64,000 nt of DNA from Kitasatospora indigofera (lineage in GTDB: Bacteria > Actinomycetota > Actinomycetes > Streptomycetales > Streptomycetaceae): contig NZ_BNBO01000031.1 of the NCBI RefSeq assembly GCF_014655955.1, forward strand, positions 1 through 64,000. Direction: 5' to 3'. The first letter of the stretch is position 1; each line of letters starts with the position of its first letter. Below, one piece after another: positions 1-8,159 of the stretch. The notes beneath the pieces are model-generated. The model made no database searches. It saw only the letters and a program-made list of their open reading frames with translations, and had not been told where the DNA came from. Position numbers and translations under genes: made by a program.

Positions 1-2
1 CC

Positions 3-59
3 CTCACCGCCCTCGGCTACCGCTGGTCCACCACCACCTTCAACCGCGACCCCAAGTAA
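3..59 (+). CDS. C-terminal fragment of an unknown gene
   Basis: An open reading frame enters from outside the window and ends at TAA 57-59, giving 18 residues that end in FNRDPK. No start is visible. The codon pattern (G or C at nearly every third position) fits a real gene. The fragment is too short to name, and the product is unknown. Confidence 0.5.
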   Translation, partial: LTALGYRWSTTTFNRDPK

Positions 60-249
60 CCACGGTGACGACGCGGGCCTCTCCCGCTCCCCCGCACCGC
101 ACCGCACCGCACACCGCCCCAGGACGGCGCACCCGACACCACGTCGGCCCGCGCCGGCCCGGGGCGGACGGCTGTCCGGAGACGGGACGTGCTCCGGGGC
201 AGCGGCTCGGGCGGAGTCGCAACGGCGGTACGGCCCGGCCGCCCCGCTC

Positions 250-1554
250 TCAGACCGTCGGGCCCCCGTCGAGCTGCTCGATGGTGGCGATGGACGGGCG
301 GCGGGTGCGCTGCAGACCGCGAGCGACCTCCTCGGCGTCGCGCAGGACGCGGACGGCGTTGTGCCAGGTGAGCTTGGCGAGGTCGGCCGCCGACCAGCCC
401 CGGTGGAGGAGTTCGGCGATCAGGTTGGGGTAGCCGGCCACGTCGTCCAGGCCGGCCGGGACGAACGCGGTGCCGTCGAAGTCGCCGCCGATGCCGATGT
501 GGTCGATCCCGGCCACCTCGCGCATGTGGTCCAGGTGGTCGGCGACGGTCGCGGGGGTGGCGACCGGGCGGGGGCTGGCCGCCTCGAAGGCGCGCTGCTG
601 GTCCATCGCGGCCGGGGTGGTCTCCAGCGGGTGGAAGCCGTGCGCGCGCATGTTGTCGTCGGCGGCGAGCGTCCACTCGATGGCCGCGGGCAGGATGAAC
701 TTGGGGACGAAGGTGGCCATCGCCAGACCGCCGTTGCCGGGCAGCTGGGCGAGCACGTCGTCGGGGACGTTGCGCGGGTGGTCGCAGACCGCGCGGGCGG
801 AGGAGTGCGAGAAGATCACCGGCGCCTCGCTCACCCGCAGGGCGTCCCGCATGGTGCCGGCGGAGACGTGCGAGAGGTCGACCAGCATGCCGAGGCGGTT
901 CATCTCGCGGACGACCTCCTCGCCGAAGCGGGTGAGTCCGCCGGCCACCGGCTTGTCGGTGGCGGAGTCGGCCCACGGCAGGTTGTCGTTGTGGGTGAGC
1001 GTCAGGTAGCGCACGCCCAGTTGGTGCAGGGCGCGCAGGGTGGCCAGCGAGCAGTCGATGCTGTGGCCGCCCTCGGCGCCCATCAGCGAGGCGATCCGGC
1101 CCTCGGCGCGGGCGGTCTCCATGTCGTCGGCGGTCAGGGCGAGCCGCAGCCGGTCCGGGTAGCGGTCGGTGAGCGCCCGGACGAAGTCGATCTGCTCCAG
1201 GGTGGCGCTGACCGCGTGGTCGCCGGCCAGGTCGGAGCGGACGTAGACGGACCAGAACTGGGCGCCGACCCCGCCCGCGGCGAGGCGGGCGAGGTCGGTG
1301 TGCAGCCGTACGCGCTGGTCGGCGGCCAGGTCGATGGCGTCCAGGTCGTACCCGGCCTGGGCCCGCATCGCCCAGGGGAGGTCGTTGTGACCGTCCACCA
1401 CCGGGGCCTCGCGGAGCAGCGCCCTGGCCCGCTCGACCAGCTCCGGGCCGGGCCCGCCGGCCGGGGCGGTCCCGGGCGTCGAAGCCCGGCCGCCGGCCGG
1501 CGCCGGTCCGTCGTTCTGCCCGTCGGCCTGCCCAGGGATCTGCTCAGAAGTCAT
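250..1554 (-). CDS. Membrane (renal-type) dipeptidase, peptidase family M19
   Basis: The 434-residue product belongs to the zinc-dependent M19 family, which hydrolyses dipeptides. An early DGHNDLPW motif (around residues 54-61) supplies the His and Asp metal ligands, and a late HIGIGGDFDG motif is the family signature. The first 45 residues are Gly/Pro/Ala-rich and look disordered. No signal peptide is evident, so despite the family name it is probably cytoplasmic. The ATG at 1554 follows GAGG at a short spacing. It lies 23 nt downstream of purE and may be the third gene of a purK-purE transcript. Dipeptidase is a confident family call; the natural substrate is unknown. Confidence 0.88.
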   Translation of the reverse strand: MTSEQIPGQADGQNDGPAPAGGRASTPGTAPAGGPGPELVERARALLREAPVVDGHNDLPWAMRAQAGYDLDAIDLAADQRVRLHTDLARLAAGGVGAQFWSVYVRSDLAGDHAVSATLEQIDFVRALTDRYPDRLRLALTADDMETARAEGRIASLMGAEGGHSIDCSLATLRALHQLGVRYLTLTHNDNLPWADSATDKPVAGGLTRFGEEVVREMNRLGMLVDLSHVSAGTMRDALRVSEAPVIFSHSSARAVCDHPRNVPDDVLAQLPGNGGLAMATFVPKFILPAAIEWTLAADDNMRAHGFHPLETTPAAMDQQRAFEAASPRPVATPATVADHLDHMREVAGIDHIGIGGDFDGTAFVPAGLDDVAGYPNLIAELLHRGWSAADLAKLTWHNAVRVLRDAEEVARGLQRTRRPSIATIEQLDGGPTV

Positions 1555-1577
1555 ATGACCTCTTGTATCCCGAAGAG

Positions 1578-2111
1578 CTACTTCCCGAAACCGAAGGCGG
1601 TGGAGCCCGCCACCTTGGCGCGCAGCTTCTTGCCCTTCTCGGTGGCCTGGCTGTTCAGCTCGGCCTGGAAGTCGGTCATCCGCTCGGTCAGCTCGGGGTC
1701 GAACGCGGCCAGGATGCGGACGGCCAGCAGGCCGGCGTTGCGGGCGCCCGCGACCGAGACGGTCGCCACCGGCACGCCGGCGGGCATCTGCACGATCGAC
1801 AGCAGGCTGTCCATGCCGTCCAGGTAGCGCAGCGGCACGGGGACGCCGATCACCGGCAGCGGGGTGACCGAGGCGAGCATGCCCGGCAGGTGGGCGGCGC
1901 CGCCGGCGCCCGCGATGATCGCCTTCAGGCCGCGGGTGTGCGCGTTCTCCCCGTAGGCGACCATCTCGCGCGGCATCCGGTGCGCGGAGACGACGTCCAC
2001 CTCGTACGGGATCTCGAACTCGTCGAGCGCCTGGGCGGCGGCCTCCATCACGGGCCAGTCCGAGTCCGAGCCCATGACGATGCCGACGACGGGAGCAGTG
2101 GGGTTGCTCAT
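1578..2111 (-). CDS. purE: N5-carboxyaminoimidazole ribonucleotide mutase (PurE)
   Basis: This 177-residue protein is class I PurE of de novo purine synthesis, which converts N5-CAIR to CAIR. The N-terminal GSDSDW motif, SAHRMP (usually SAHRTP) and the GAGGAAHLPGM stretch are the nucleotide and CO2-transfer signatures. The length is typical for bacteria, with a short Lys-rich tail. Its ATG overlaps the purK stop by 4 nt, so the two are translationally coupled, as expected for enzymes handling an unstable intermediate. Confidence 0.97.
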   Translation of the reverse strand: MSNPTAPVVGIVMGSDSDWPVMEAAAQALDEFEIPYEVDVVSAHRMPREMVAYGENAHTRGLKAIIAGAGGAAHLPGMLASVTPLPVIGVPVPLRYLDGMDSLLSIVQMPAGVPVATVSVAGARNAGLLAVRILAAFDPELTERMTDFQAELNSQATEKGKKLRAKVAGSTAFGFGK

Positions 2112-3265
2112 TCGGTGATCGTTCCTCGCAGGTAGGCGGCCGCGTGGCGGGCGCGCTCGCGGACGTCGTCGAGGTCCTCCCCGAAGACGTTGACGTGGCC
2201 GACCTTGCGGCCGGGCTTCACGTCCTTCCCGTACATGTGGATCCGCAGCCCGGGGTCACGGGCCATGCAGTGCAGGAAGGCGTGGTACATGTCCGGGTAG
2301 TCGCCGCCGAGGACGTTCACCATGACGGTCCACCGGGCGCGCGGGCGGGGATCGCCGAGCGGCAGGTCGAGCACCGCGCGCAGGTGGTTCTCGAACTGCG
2401 AGGTGACCGAGCCGTCCTGGGTCCAGTGGCCGGAGTTGTGCGGACGCATCGCCAGCTCGTTGACCAGGATCCGGCCGTCGCGGGTCTGGAACAGCTCCAC
2501 CGCGAGGTGACCGGTGATGTCCAGGTCGCCGGCGATCCGCAGGGCCAGCGCCTGGGCCTCGGCGGCCATCGCCGGGTCGAGGTCCGGCGCGGGCGCGGTG
2601 ACCTCGGCGCAGACGCCGTTCTCCTGGACGCTCTCCACCACCGGGTAGGCGACGGCCTGGCCGCTGGGCGAGCGGACCACGCTCGCGGCCAGCTCGCGCA
2701 GGAAGTCGACCTTCTCCTCGGCCAGCACCGGGACGCCGGCCAGGAACGGCGCGTGCGCCTGCTCCTCGTCGTCGACGACCCAGACGCCCTTGCCGTCGTA
2801 GCCGCCCCGGACGGTCTTCAGCACGACGGGGTAGCCGTCGCCCTCGTTCGCGAAGGCGGTCACGTCGGCCGGGTCGGCGACCAGGCGGTGGCGGGGGCAG
2901 GGCACGCCGATGGAGTCGAGCTTGGCCCGCATGACGCCCTTGTCCTGGGCGTTCACCAGCGCCTCGGGGCCGGGCCGCACCGCGATGCCGTCCGCCTGCA
3001 GCGCCCGCAGGTGCTCGGTCGGGACGTGCTCGTGGTCGAAGGTGATCACGTCGCAGCCGGCCGCGAAGCGGCGCAGGGTGTCGAGGTCGCGGTAGTCACC
3101 GAGGACGACGTCGGAGACCACCTGCGCGGCCGAGTCCTGCGGGGTGTCGGCGAGAAGCTTGAAGCGCACACCGAGCGGGATGCCCGCCTGGTGCATCATG
3201 CGGGCCAGCTGCCCGCCGCCGATCACGCCCACCACTGGAAAATTCGCCTTGCCCGGGAAAGTCAC
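2108..3265 (-). CDS. purK: N5-carboxyaminoimidazole ribonucleotide synthase (PurK)
   Basis: PurK is an ATP-grasp enzyme making N5-CAIR from AIR, ATP and bicarbonate. The 385-residue product starts with a GVIGGGQLARM nucleotide-binding segment (residues 13-23). It has the ATP-grasp lysine and glycine-loop region (VVLKTVRGGYDGKG) and the late ELAMRPHNSGHW motif. The start is a GTG at 3265 with no Shine-Dalgarno sequence. Instead a TATCCT box ends 6 nt before it, which suggests a leaderless mRNA. It is first in a purK-purE(-dipeptidase) operon and diverges from the GtrA gene. Confidence 0.97.
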   Translation of the reverse strand: MTFPGKANFPVVGVIGGGQLARMMHQAGIPLGVRFKLLADTPQDSAAQVVSDVVLGDYRDLDTLRRFAAGCDVITFDHEHVPTEHLRALQADGIAVRPGPEALVNAQDKGVMRAKLDSIGVPCPRHRLVADPADVTAFANEGDGYPVVLKTVRGGYDGKGVWVVDDEEQAHAPFLAGVPVLAEEKVDFLRELAASVVRSPSGQAVAYPVVESVQENGVCAEVTAPAPDLDPAMAAEAQALALRIAGDLDITGHLAVELFQTRDGRILVNELAMRPHNSGHWTQDGSVTSQFENHLRAVLDLPLGDPRPRARWTVMVNVLGGDYPDMYHAFLHCMARDPGLRIHMYGKDVKPGRKVGHVNVFGEDLDDVRERARHAAAYLRGTITE

Positions 3266-3277
3266 CTTGCAAGGATA
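3266..3277 (-). promoter_or_regulatory. Candidate -10 box of purK, leaderless
   Basis: On the minus strand TATCCT (3277-3272) is followed by 6 nt and then the GTG start at 3265, so transcription would begin at or next to the start codon. No ribosome site precedes the GTG. No convincing -35 hexamer is visible. Confidence 0.45.
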
Positions 3278-3499
3278 TCCGGGCCGGTGGGGGCCGATGG
3301 ACAGGCCGCCCGCGGGCCCTCACGGCCGGCCTGGCGGGCGTTCCCCGGCCGAGGCCCTGCTGAGCCACCTGGCTGAAGCGAGTAGCCTGGATCGCTGGGT
3401 CCCGGAGCACGCTGATCGGATCATGTGTGCGGTGGGTTCACGGAGTGCTGCGCGCCCGCGCAGGTATCTCTCGTCCGCAGGCACAGGAGACAGCCGGGT

Positions 3500-4090
3500 A
3501 TGACGACGACCGCCCCTTCGCGACCTTCCCTCACCGAGCGGCTCAGCGGCATCTCCGGTGAAGTGGTCAAGTTCGGCATCGTCGGCCTGATCGGCGTCGT
3601 CGTGAACTTCGGCGTCTCCAACGCCGTCCTGCACCTCACCGGCTGGGCACCGGTGCGCTGCTCGGTGATCGGAACGGCGGTCGCCATCGCGGCCAACTAC
3701 CTCGGCTACCGCTACTGGGTCTACCGCGACAGCGACGCGGCCTCGCGCCGCCGCGAGATCACCCTGTTCCTCATCTTCAGCGGCATCGGCATGCTGATCG
3801 AGAACGGCACGGTCTGGTTCTCCACCTACACCCTGGGCCTGCACGGCACGCTCGCCTACAACGTCTCCAAGGCCGTCGGCACGGGCCTCGGCACGCTGTT
3901 CCGCTTCTTCTCGTACCGCACCTGGGTCTTCAAGGCGATCCCCGAGGTGGCGAAGCCCGAGGAGGCGGCGCTGCCGCGCCCACAGCTCGGCACCGAGGGC
4001 CAGGCCGGCCGGGCCGCCCACGCCGGGCCGCCCGCGGCGGGCGGTCACGTCCCCGCACCCGCGCCCGCCGAGCGGGTCGCGGCGCGCTGA
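3500..4090 (+). CDS. GtrA-family integral membrane protein
   Basis: The 196-residue protein has four predicted transmembrane helices between about residues 22 and 140, matching GtrA/DPMS-type flippase-like proteins that help move lipid-linked sugars across the membrane. The FGIVGLIGVVVNFG first helix and the NYLGYRYWVYRD loop with basic residues are typical. The C-terminal 50 residues are a Pro/Ala-rich cytoplasmic tail. The ATG at 3500 was chosen because AGGAG at 3486-3490 is well placed; the frame is open further upstream without a better site. No partner glycosyltransferase is adjacent, so the sugar substrate is unknown. Confidence 0.85.
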   Translation: MTTTAPSRPSLTERLSGISGEVVKFGIVGLIGVVVNFGVSNAVLHLTGWAPVRCSVIGTAVAIAANYLGYRYWVYRDSDAASRRREITLFLIFSGIGMLIENGTVWFSTYTLGLHGTLAYNVSKAVGTGLGTLFRFFSYRTWVFKAIPEVAKPEEAALPRPQLGTEGQAGRAAHAGPPAAGGHVPAPAPAERVAAR

Positions 4091-4152
4091 GGGTCCGGCA
4101 CCCGGAGCACCGGCGGCCCGGTTCGCGAGCAGCGAGCCGGGCCGTTCCTGTA

Positions 4153-4194
4153 CCCGGCTGATCCTCGTTCGGGCCCGGCTGATCCTCGTTCAGG
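4153..4194. repeat. Tandem 21-bp repeat, two copies
   Basis: A 21-nt unit beginning CCCGGCTGATCCTCGTTC occurs twice head to tail (4153-4173 and 4174-4194) with one or two differences. A partial third start CCCGGC follows. It lies between the GtrA stop and the kinase stop, which converge. Possible read-out structure or slippage repeat; no function is assigned. Confidence 0.6.
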
Positions 4195-4226
4195 CCCGGC
4201 CGGCCCGGCGCCCGGGGGGCCGGGTC

Positions 4227-5489
4227 CTAGCCGGCCCGCTGGTCGTCGTCCTTGTGGCTCCGCCCGAGGAAGAGCGCGAACACCGGCGGCCGCAGCGAGA
4301 GCAGCTCCAGCCGGCCGCCATCCGCCTCCGCCAGGTCCCGGGCCACGGCCAGGCCGATGCCGGTGGAGTTGCGGCCGCTGACCGCGCGCTCGAAGACCCG
4401 GTTGCCGAGCTCCGGCGGGACGCCGGGCCCCTCGTCCTGGACCTCCACCACGATCGTGGTGCCGGACGGCCGGACCCGCAGGGTGATCATGCCCGCGCCG
4501 TGCATCAGCGAGTTCTCGATCAGCGTGGCGAGCACCTGGGCGACCGTGCCCGGTGTGCCGACCGCCGCCACCCCGCGCAGGCCGTCCACCTCCAGCAGCC
4601 GGCCGGTGCCGCGCAGCGAGGGCGCCCACTCCTCGACCTGCTGCTTGATCACCTCGTCCAGGTCGAAGGAGACGGCGGCCGGGCTGCGCGGGTCGCGCTG
4701 GTTGGTCAGCAGCCGCTGCACGACGTCGGTGAGCCGCTCGACCTGCTGGAGGGCGATGGTCGCCTCCTCCTTGACGGTCTCCGGGTCCTCCGCGACGGCG
4801 GTGATCTCCTCCAGCCGCATCGAGAGCGCGGTGAGCGGGGTGCGCAGCTGGTGGGAGGCGTCGGCGGCGAGGCGGCGTTCCGCGGTGAGCATCCGGGCGA
4901 TCCGCTCGGCGCTGAGGTCGAGCACCTCGGCCACCCGGTCCAGCTCGGGCACGCCGTAGCGGCGGTCGCGCGGGCGGGGGTCGCCCGAGCCGAGCCGCTC
5001 GGCGGTCTCGGCGAGGTCGGTGAGCGGCCGGGCCAGCCGCTTGGCCTGCCAGACCGCGAGGGCGACGGCCGCCTGGACGGCCAGCAGGGCGACCACGCCG
5101 AGCAGCAGCAGCATGTTGGCGATCTCGTGGTCGACGTCCGCGCGGGACTGCTCGACGATCACCGTCTCGCCGCTGGCCCCCTGGTCGACGGCCTTGAGGA
5201 CGTGGTCCCCGGCGGGGCGGGTGCCGGTGGAGACCACCGCCTGGCCCGGGATGTCCACCTCGACGTAGCTGCCGTCGGTGACCTGGTTGGCGAACTTGTC
5301 GCCGGAGACCGGCTCCCCCGCCGCGAGCCGGTCCTCGACCAGGGCCAGCACCCGGGCCGCGGTCGCCTCCACCCGGTCCTGGGCGGAGTTGACGATGGTG
5401 CGCTTCTCGACCAGGGCGAGCGGGACGCAGAACACCACGACCACCACCAGGACCACGCCCAGCAGCGAGTTGATCATCCGGCGTTTCAC
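4227..5489 (-). CDS. Two-component sensor histidine kinase
   Basis: The 420-residue protein carries an N-terminal transmembrane helix (about residues 7-27), an extracytoplasmic sensor region of about 100 residues and a second helix near 130-150. A HAMP-like linker follows, then a HisKA domain with the phospho-accepting His in DASHQLRTPL, and a HATPase domain with GPGVP and GIGLAV glycine boxes. The GTG at 5489 has AGGAG 9-13 nt upstream. It follows the response regulator by 71 nt on the same strand and is surely its partner. The signal is unknown. Confidence 0.93.
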   Translation of the reverse strand: MKRRMINSLLGVVLVVVVVFCVPLALVEKRTIVNSAQDRVEATAARVLALVEDRLAAGEPVSGDKFANQVTDGSYVEVDIPGQAVVSTGTRPAGDHVLKAVDQGASGETVIVEQSRADVDHEIANMLLLLGVVALLAVQAAVALAVWQAKRLARPLTDLAETAERLGSGDPRPRDRRYGVPELDRVAEVLDLSAERIARMLTAERRLAADASHQLRTPLTALSMRLEEITAVAEDPETVKEEATIALQQVERLTDVVQRLLTNQRDPRSPAAVSFDLDEVIKQQVEEWAPSLRGTGRLLEVDGLRGVAAVGTPGTVAQVLATLIENSLMHGAGMITLRVRPSGTTIVVEVQDEGPGVPPELGNRVFERAVSGRNSTGIGLAVARDLAEADGGRLELLSLRPPVFALFLGRSHKDDDQRAG

Positions 5490-5560
5490 GCTGCTGCTCC
5501 TGGGGTGGTCCGGGCCGGCCGGCCCGGGCTCGTACTCGGTCGTTCAGGTCCTGCGGGCGG

Positions 5561-6235
5561 TCAGTTCTTCTCGAACCGGAAGCCCACGCCGCGGACGGTC
5601 GCGATGTAGCGCGGGTTGGCCGCGTCGTCGCCCAGCTTCTTGCGCAGCCAGGAGATGTGCATGTCGAGGGTCTTGGTGGAGGTCCACCAGGTGGTGTCCC
5701 AGACCTGGCGCATGATCTCCTCGCGGGTGACCACCCGGCCGGCGTCCCGGACCAGCACCCGCAGCAGCTCGAACTCCTTGGCGGAGAGGGTCAGCTCCTC
5801 CTCGCCGAGCCAGGCCCGGTGCGACTCGATGTCGATCTTCACGCCGTGCGCGCCGGTGGTCAGCTGGTCGACGTTGCCGCGGCGCAGCAGGGCCCGGACG
5901 CGGGCCAGCAGCTCGGCGAGCCGGAACGGCTTGGTGACGTAGTCGTCGGCGCCGGCGTCCAGGCCGACCACGGTGTCCACCTCGTCGGCGCGGGCGGTGA
6001 GCACCAGCACGGGGCAGCTCTTGCCGTCGGCGCGCAGCCGGCGGCAGACCTCCAGGCCGTCCATCTCGGGCAGGCCCAGGTCCAGGACGACGAGATCGAC
6101 CTCCTCGGTGAGGCCGGCGGCCAGCGCGGCGGGGCCGTCCTCGCGGACGAGCACCTCGTAGCCCTCGCGTCGCAGGGCCCGGGCCAGCGGTTCGGAGATC
6201 GCCGGATCGTCCTCGGCGAGAAGCACACAGGTCAT
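5561..6235 (-). CDS. OmpR-family response regulator
   Basis: The 224-residue product has a receiver domain with the acidic AEDD cluster, phospho-acceptor Asp in VVLDLGLPEMDG and the conserved Lys in VTKPF. A winged-helix DNA-binding domain follows, ending VRGVGFRFEKN. The start is placed at the ATG 6235, which gives the normal receiver N terminus (TCVLLAEDD). The frame stays open to 6301, but that adds residues not seen in the family. TACGAT lies 6 nt before the ATG and no Shine-Dalgarno is visible, so the mRNA may be leaderless. It is the partner of the downstream kinase. Confidence 0.93.
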   Translation of the reverse strand: MTCVLLAEDDPAISEPLARALRREGYEVLVREDGPAALAAGLTEEVDLVVLDLGLPEMDGLEVCRRLRADGKSCPVLVLTARADEVDTVVGLDAGADDYVTKPFRLAELLARVRALLRRGNVDQLTTGAHGVKIDIESHRAWLGEEELTLSAKEFELLRVLVRDAGRVVTREEIMRQVWDTTWWTSTKTLDMHISWLRKKLGDDAANPRYIATVRGVGFRFEKN

Positions 6236-6247
6236 GGGGCGATCGTA
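6236..6247 (-). promoter_or_regulatory. Candidate -10 box of the response regulator, leaderless
   Basis: On the minus strand TACGAT (6247-6242) is separated by 6 nt from ATG 6235, the usual spacing from a -10 box to the transcription start. No Shine-Dalgarno sequence lies in between. Confidence 0.4.
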
Positions 6248-6567
6248 GTCCGCCCGGCACTCCGCGTTGACCCTGTGAGGTGATTCACAGAGAGTGATCA
6301 TCCGGCGAGGGCGACGCCCGTTCGACCACGATCGTCACCACCGACGCTTCGTCGAATATTCTGCGATTCGATCTTGATTTCCAAGGAAACTATCCGCATT
6401 AGCCATGGATGGACGAGTAAGGCAAGCCTCAGGCTTTACCTCCGCCATACCTTTTCGCCGCGATTTGTCAGCCGATGTGCCCAAAAACGGCCACGTACAG
6501 TGGTTTGGTCCCCGTCCAGTCCACCACCCTCGGCGGACGGGTCCCCCGCAGCAAGGAACCTCTACTC
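6248..6567. other. Divergent intergenic region, POT transporter leader
   Basis: This AT-richer stretch separates the response regulator from the peptide transporter. A TACAGT at 6496-6501 could be the transporter -10, giving a leader of about 60 nt. An imperfect inverted repeat GTAAGGC (6417-6423) / GCTTTAC (6433-6439) is present and might be an operator. AAGGA at 6553-6557 is the transporter ribosome site. Confidence 0.35.
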
Positions 6568-8076
6568 ATGGCGTCATCGACCCTGGACGTCGGCGTACAG
6601 CGCCCGACGTCCCCCGGCGGCAAGACCTTCCTCGGGCACCCCCGGGGCCTTGCCACCCTCTTCATGACCGAGATGTGGGAACGCTTCAGCTTCTACGGAA
6701 TGCGCGCCCTGCTGGTGCTCTACCTGGTCGCGGGCACCTCCGAGGGCGGGCTCGGGTACACCGCCGCCGTCGGCGCCGCGATCTACAGCGTCTACAACGC
6801 GATGCTCTACCTGCTCGCCCTGCCCGGCGGCTGGCTCGCCGACCGCTTCTGGGGCGCCCGGAAGACGGTCGCCGTCGGCGGCGGCATCATCATGACCGGC
6901 CACTTCCTGCTGGCCGTGCCGTCCACCGCCTCCTTCTTCGCCGGCCTGGCCCTCATCGCCGTCGGCTCCGGCCTGCTCAAGGCCAACATCTCGACGATGG
7001 TCGGCCACCTGTACGACGGCCCGAACGACCCCCGCCGTGACGGCGGATTCACCATCTTCTACATGGGCATCAACCTCGGCGCCTTCCTGGCCCCGCTGGT
7101 GATCGGCACCGTCGGCCAGAACATCGGCTGGCACTTCGGCTTCGCGCTGGCCGGCGTCGGCATGGCGCTGGGCCTCGTCCAGTACCTGATGGGCACCCGG
7201 CACCTGAGCGCCCGCAGCGACGTGGTGGCCTCGCCGATCACGCCCGCCGAGAAGACCGCCGTGTTCCGCAAGGCCGCGGTCTGGGCGGCCCTGGCCGTGG
7301 TGTTCTTCGGCGTCGTCACGCTGTCCGGCCGGATGTCGGTCGACTGGGTGATCTGGCCGCTGTCCATCGCCGGCATCGCCGTCCCGGTGCTCTACTTCGC
7401 CCGGATCAAGCGGGACAAGGACCTGGACGAGGCCGAGCAGTCCAAGATGAAGGGCTTCATCTGGTTCTTCGTGGCCGCCGCCGTGTTCTGGATGATCTAC
7501 GACCAGTCCGGCTCGACGCTCAACATCTTCGCGACCGACTCGACCGCCTCCACGCTGTTCGGCTTCGACTTCCCGTCCAGCTGGTTCCAGTCGCTCAACC
7601 CGCTCTACATCATGGCGCTGGCCCCGGTCTTCGCCTGGCTCTGGGTCTGGCTCTCGCGCCGCGGGAAGAACCCCAGCACCACCATGAAGTTCGCCTTCGG
7701 CCTGCTGCTCATCGGCGCGTCCTTCCTGGTCATGATGCTGGCGATGGGCGCGGCCGCCGGCGGCGCCAAGGTCTCGCCGCTCTGGCTGGCGATGGTCTAC
7801 CTGATCCAGACCGTCGGCGAGCTGACGCTCTCCCCCGTCGGCCTGTCCGTCACCACCAAGCTGGCCCCCGCCAAGTACGGCAGCCAGATGATGGGCCTGT
7901 GGTTCCTCGCCGTCACGGCGGGCGACTGCGTGGCCGCCATCATGCAGCTGCTGGTCGGCGACGCGACCGGCTCCACCTGGTACTTCGCCTCGCAGGGCGT
8001 GCTCGCGGTGATCGCCGGCATCGCGCTCACGATGTACCGCAAGAACGTGGTCCGGATGATGGGCGACGTGCACTGA
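6568..8076 (+). CDS. POT/PTR2-family proton-coupled oligopeptide transporter
   Basis: The 502-residue membrane protein belongs to the POT family, which takes up di- and tripeptides with protons. It shows the proton-coupling ExxER motif within EMWERFSFYG, the PTR2 signature around FYMGINLGAF, and 14 likely helices with late conserved QTVGELTLSPVG. The ATG at 6568 was chosen because AAGGA lies 11-15 nt upstream; the frame is open to 6475 without a ribosome site. Together with the M19 dipeptidase nearby it would give peptide uptake and hydrolysis, but they are not in one operon. Confidence 0.92.
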   Translation: MASSTLDVGVQRPTSPGGKTFLGHPRGLATLFMTEMWERFSFYGMRALLVLYLVAGTSEGGLGYTAAVGAAIYSVYNAMLYLLALPGGWLADRFWGARKTVAVGGGIIMTGHFLLAVPSTASFFAGLALIAVGSGLLKANISTMVGHLYDGPNDPRRDGGFTIFYMGINLGAFLAPLVIGTVGQNIGWHFGFALAGVGMALGLVQYLMGTRHLSARSDVVASPITPAEKTAVFRKAAVWAALAVVFFGVVTLSGRMSVDWVIWPLSIAGIAVPVLYFARIKRDKDLDEAEQSKMKGFIWFFVAAAVFWMIYDQSGSTLNIFATDSTASTLFGFDFPSSWFQSLNPLYIMALAPVFAWLWVWLSRRGKNPSTTMKFAFGLLLIGASFLVMMLAMGAAAGGAKVSPLWLAMVYLIQTVGELTLSPVGLSVTTKLAPAKYGSQMMGLWFLAVTAGDCVAAIMQLLVGDATGSTWYFASQGVLAVIAGIALTMYRKNVVRMMGDVH

Positions 8077-8094
8077 CGCCAGGCGCACCCGCAC

Positions 8095-8140
8095 ACGCGT
8101 GAGGGCCGGTACGGATCCGTCCGTACCGGCCCTCACGCGT
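8095..8140. terminator. Bidirectional hairpin terminator
   Basis: A perfect 20-bp stem (8095-8114 with 8121-8140) encloses a 6-nt loop. It lies between the stop of the peptide transporter and the stop of hutI, which converge, so it can end transcription from both sides. It lacks a U-tract, as usual in this GC range. Confidence 0.85.
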
Positions 8141-8159
8141 ACCGCGGCCCCGCCGCGGG

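Noticed and set aside
361..3376. Long plus-strand frames over the dipeptidase, purE and purK.
   Set aside because: They are antisense shadows with no domain and lie fully over well-supported genes.
6417..6439. Imperfect inverted repeat resembling an iron-regulator (IdeR/DmdR) box.
   Set aside because: It lacks the TTAGGTTAGGCT-type core, and the neighbouring peptide transporter has no link to iron.
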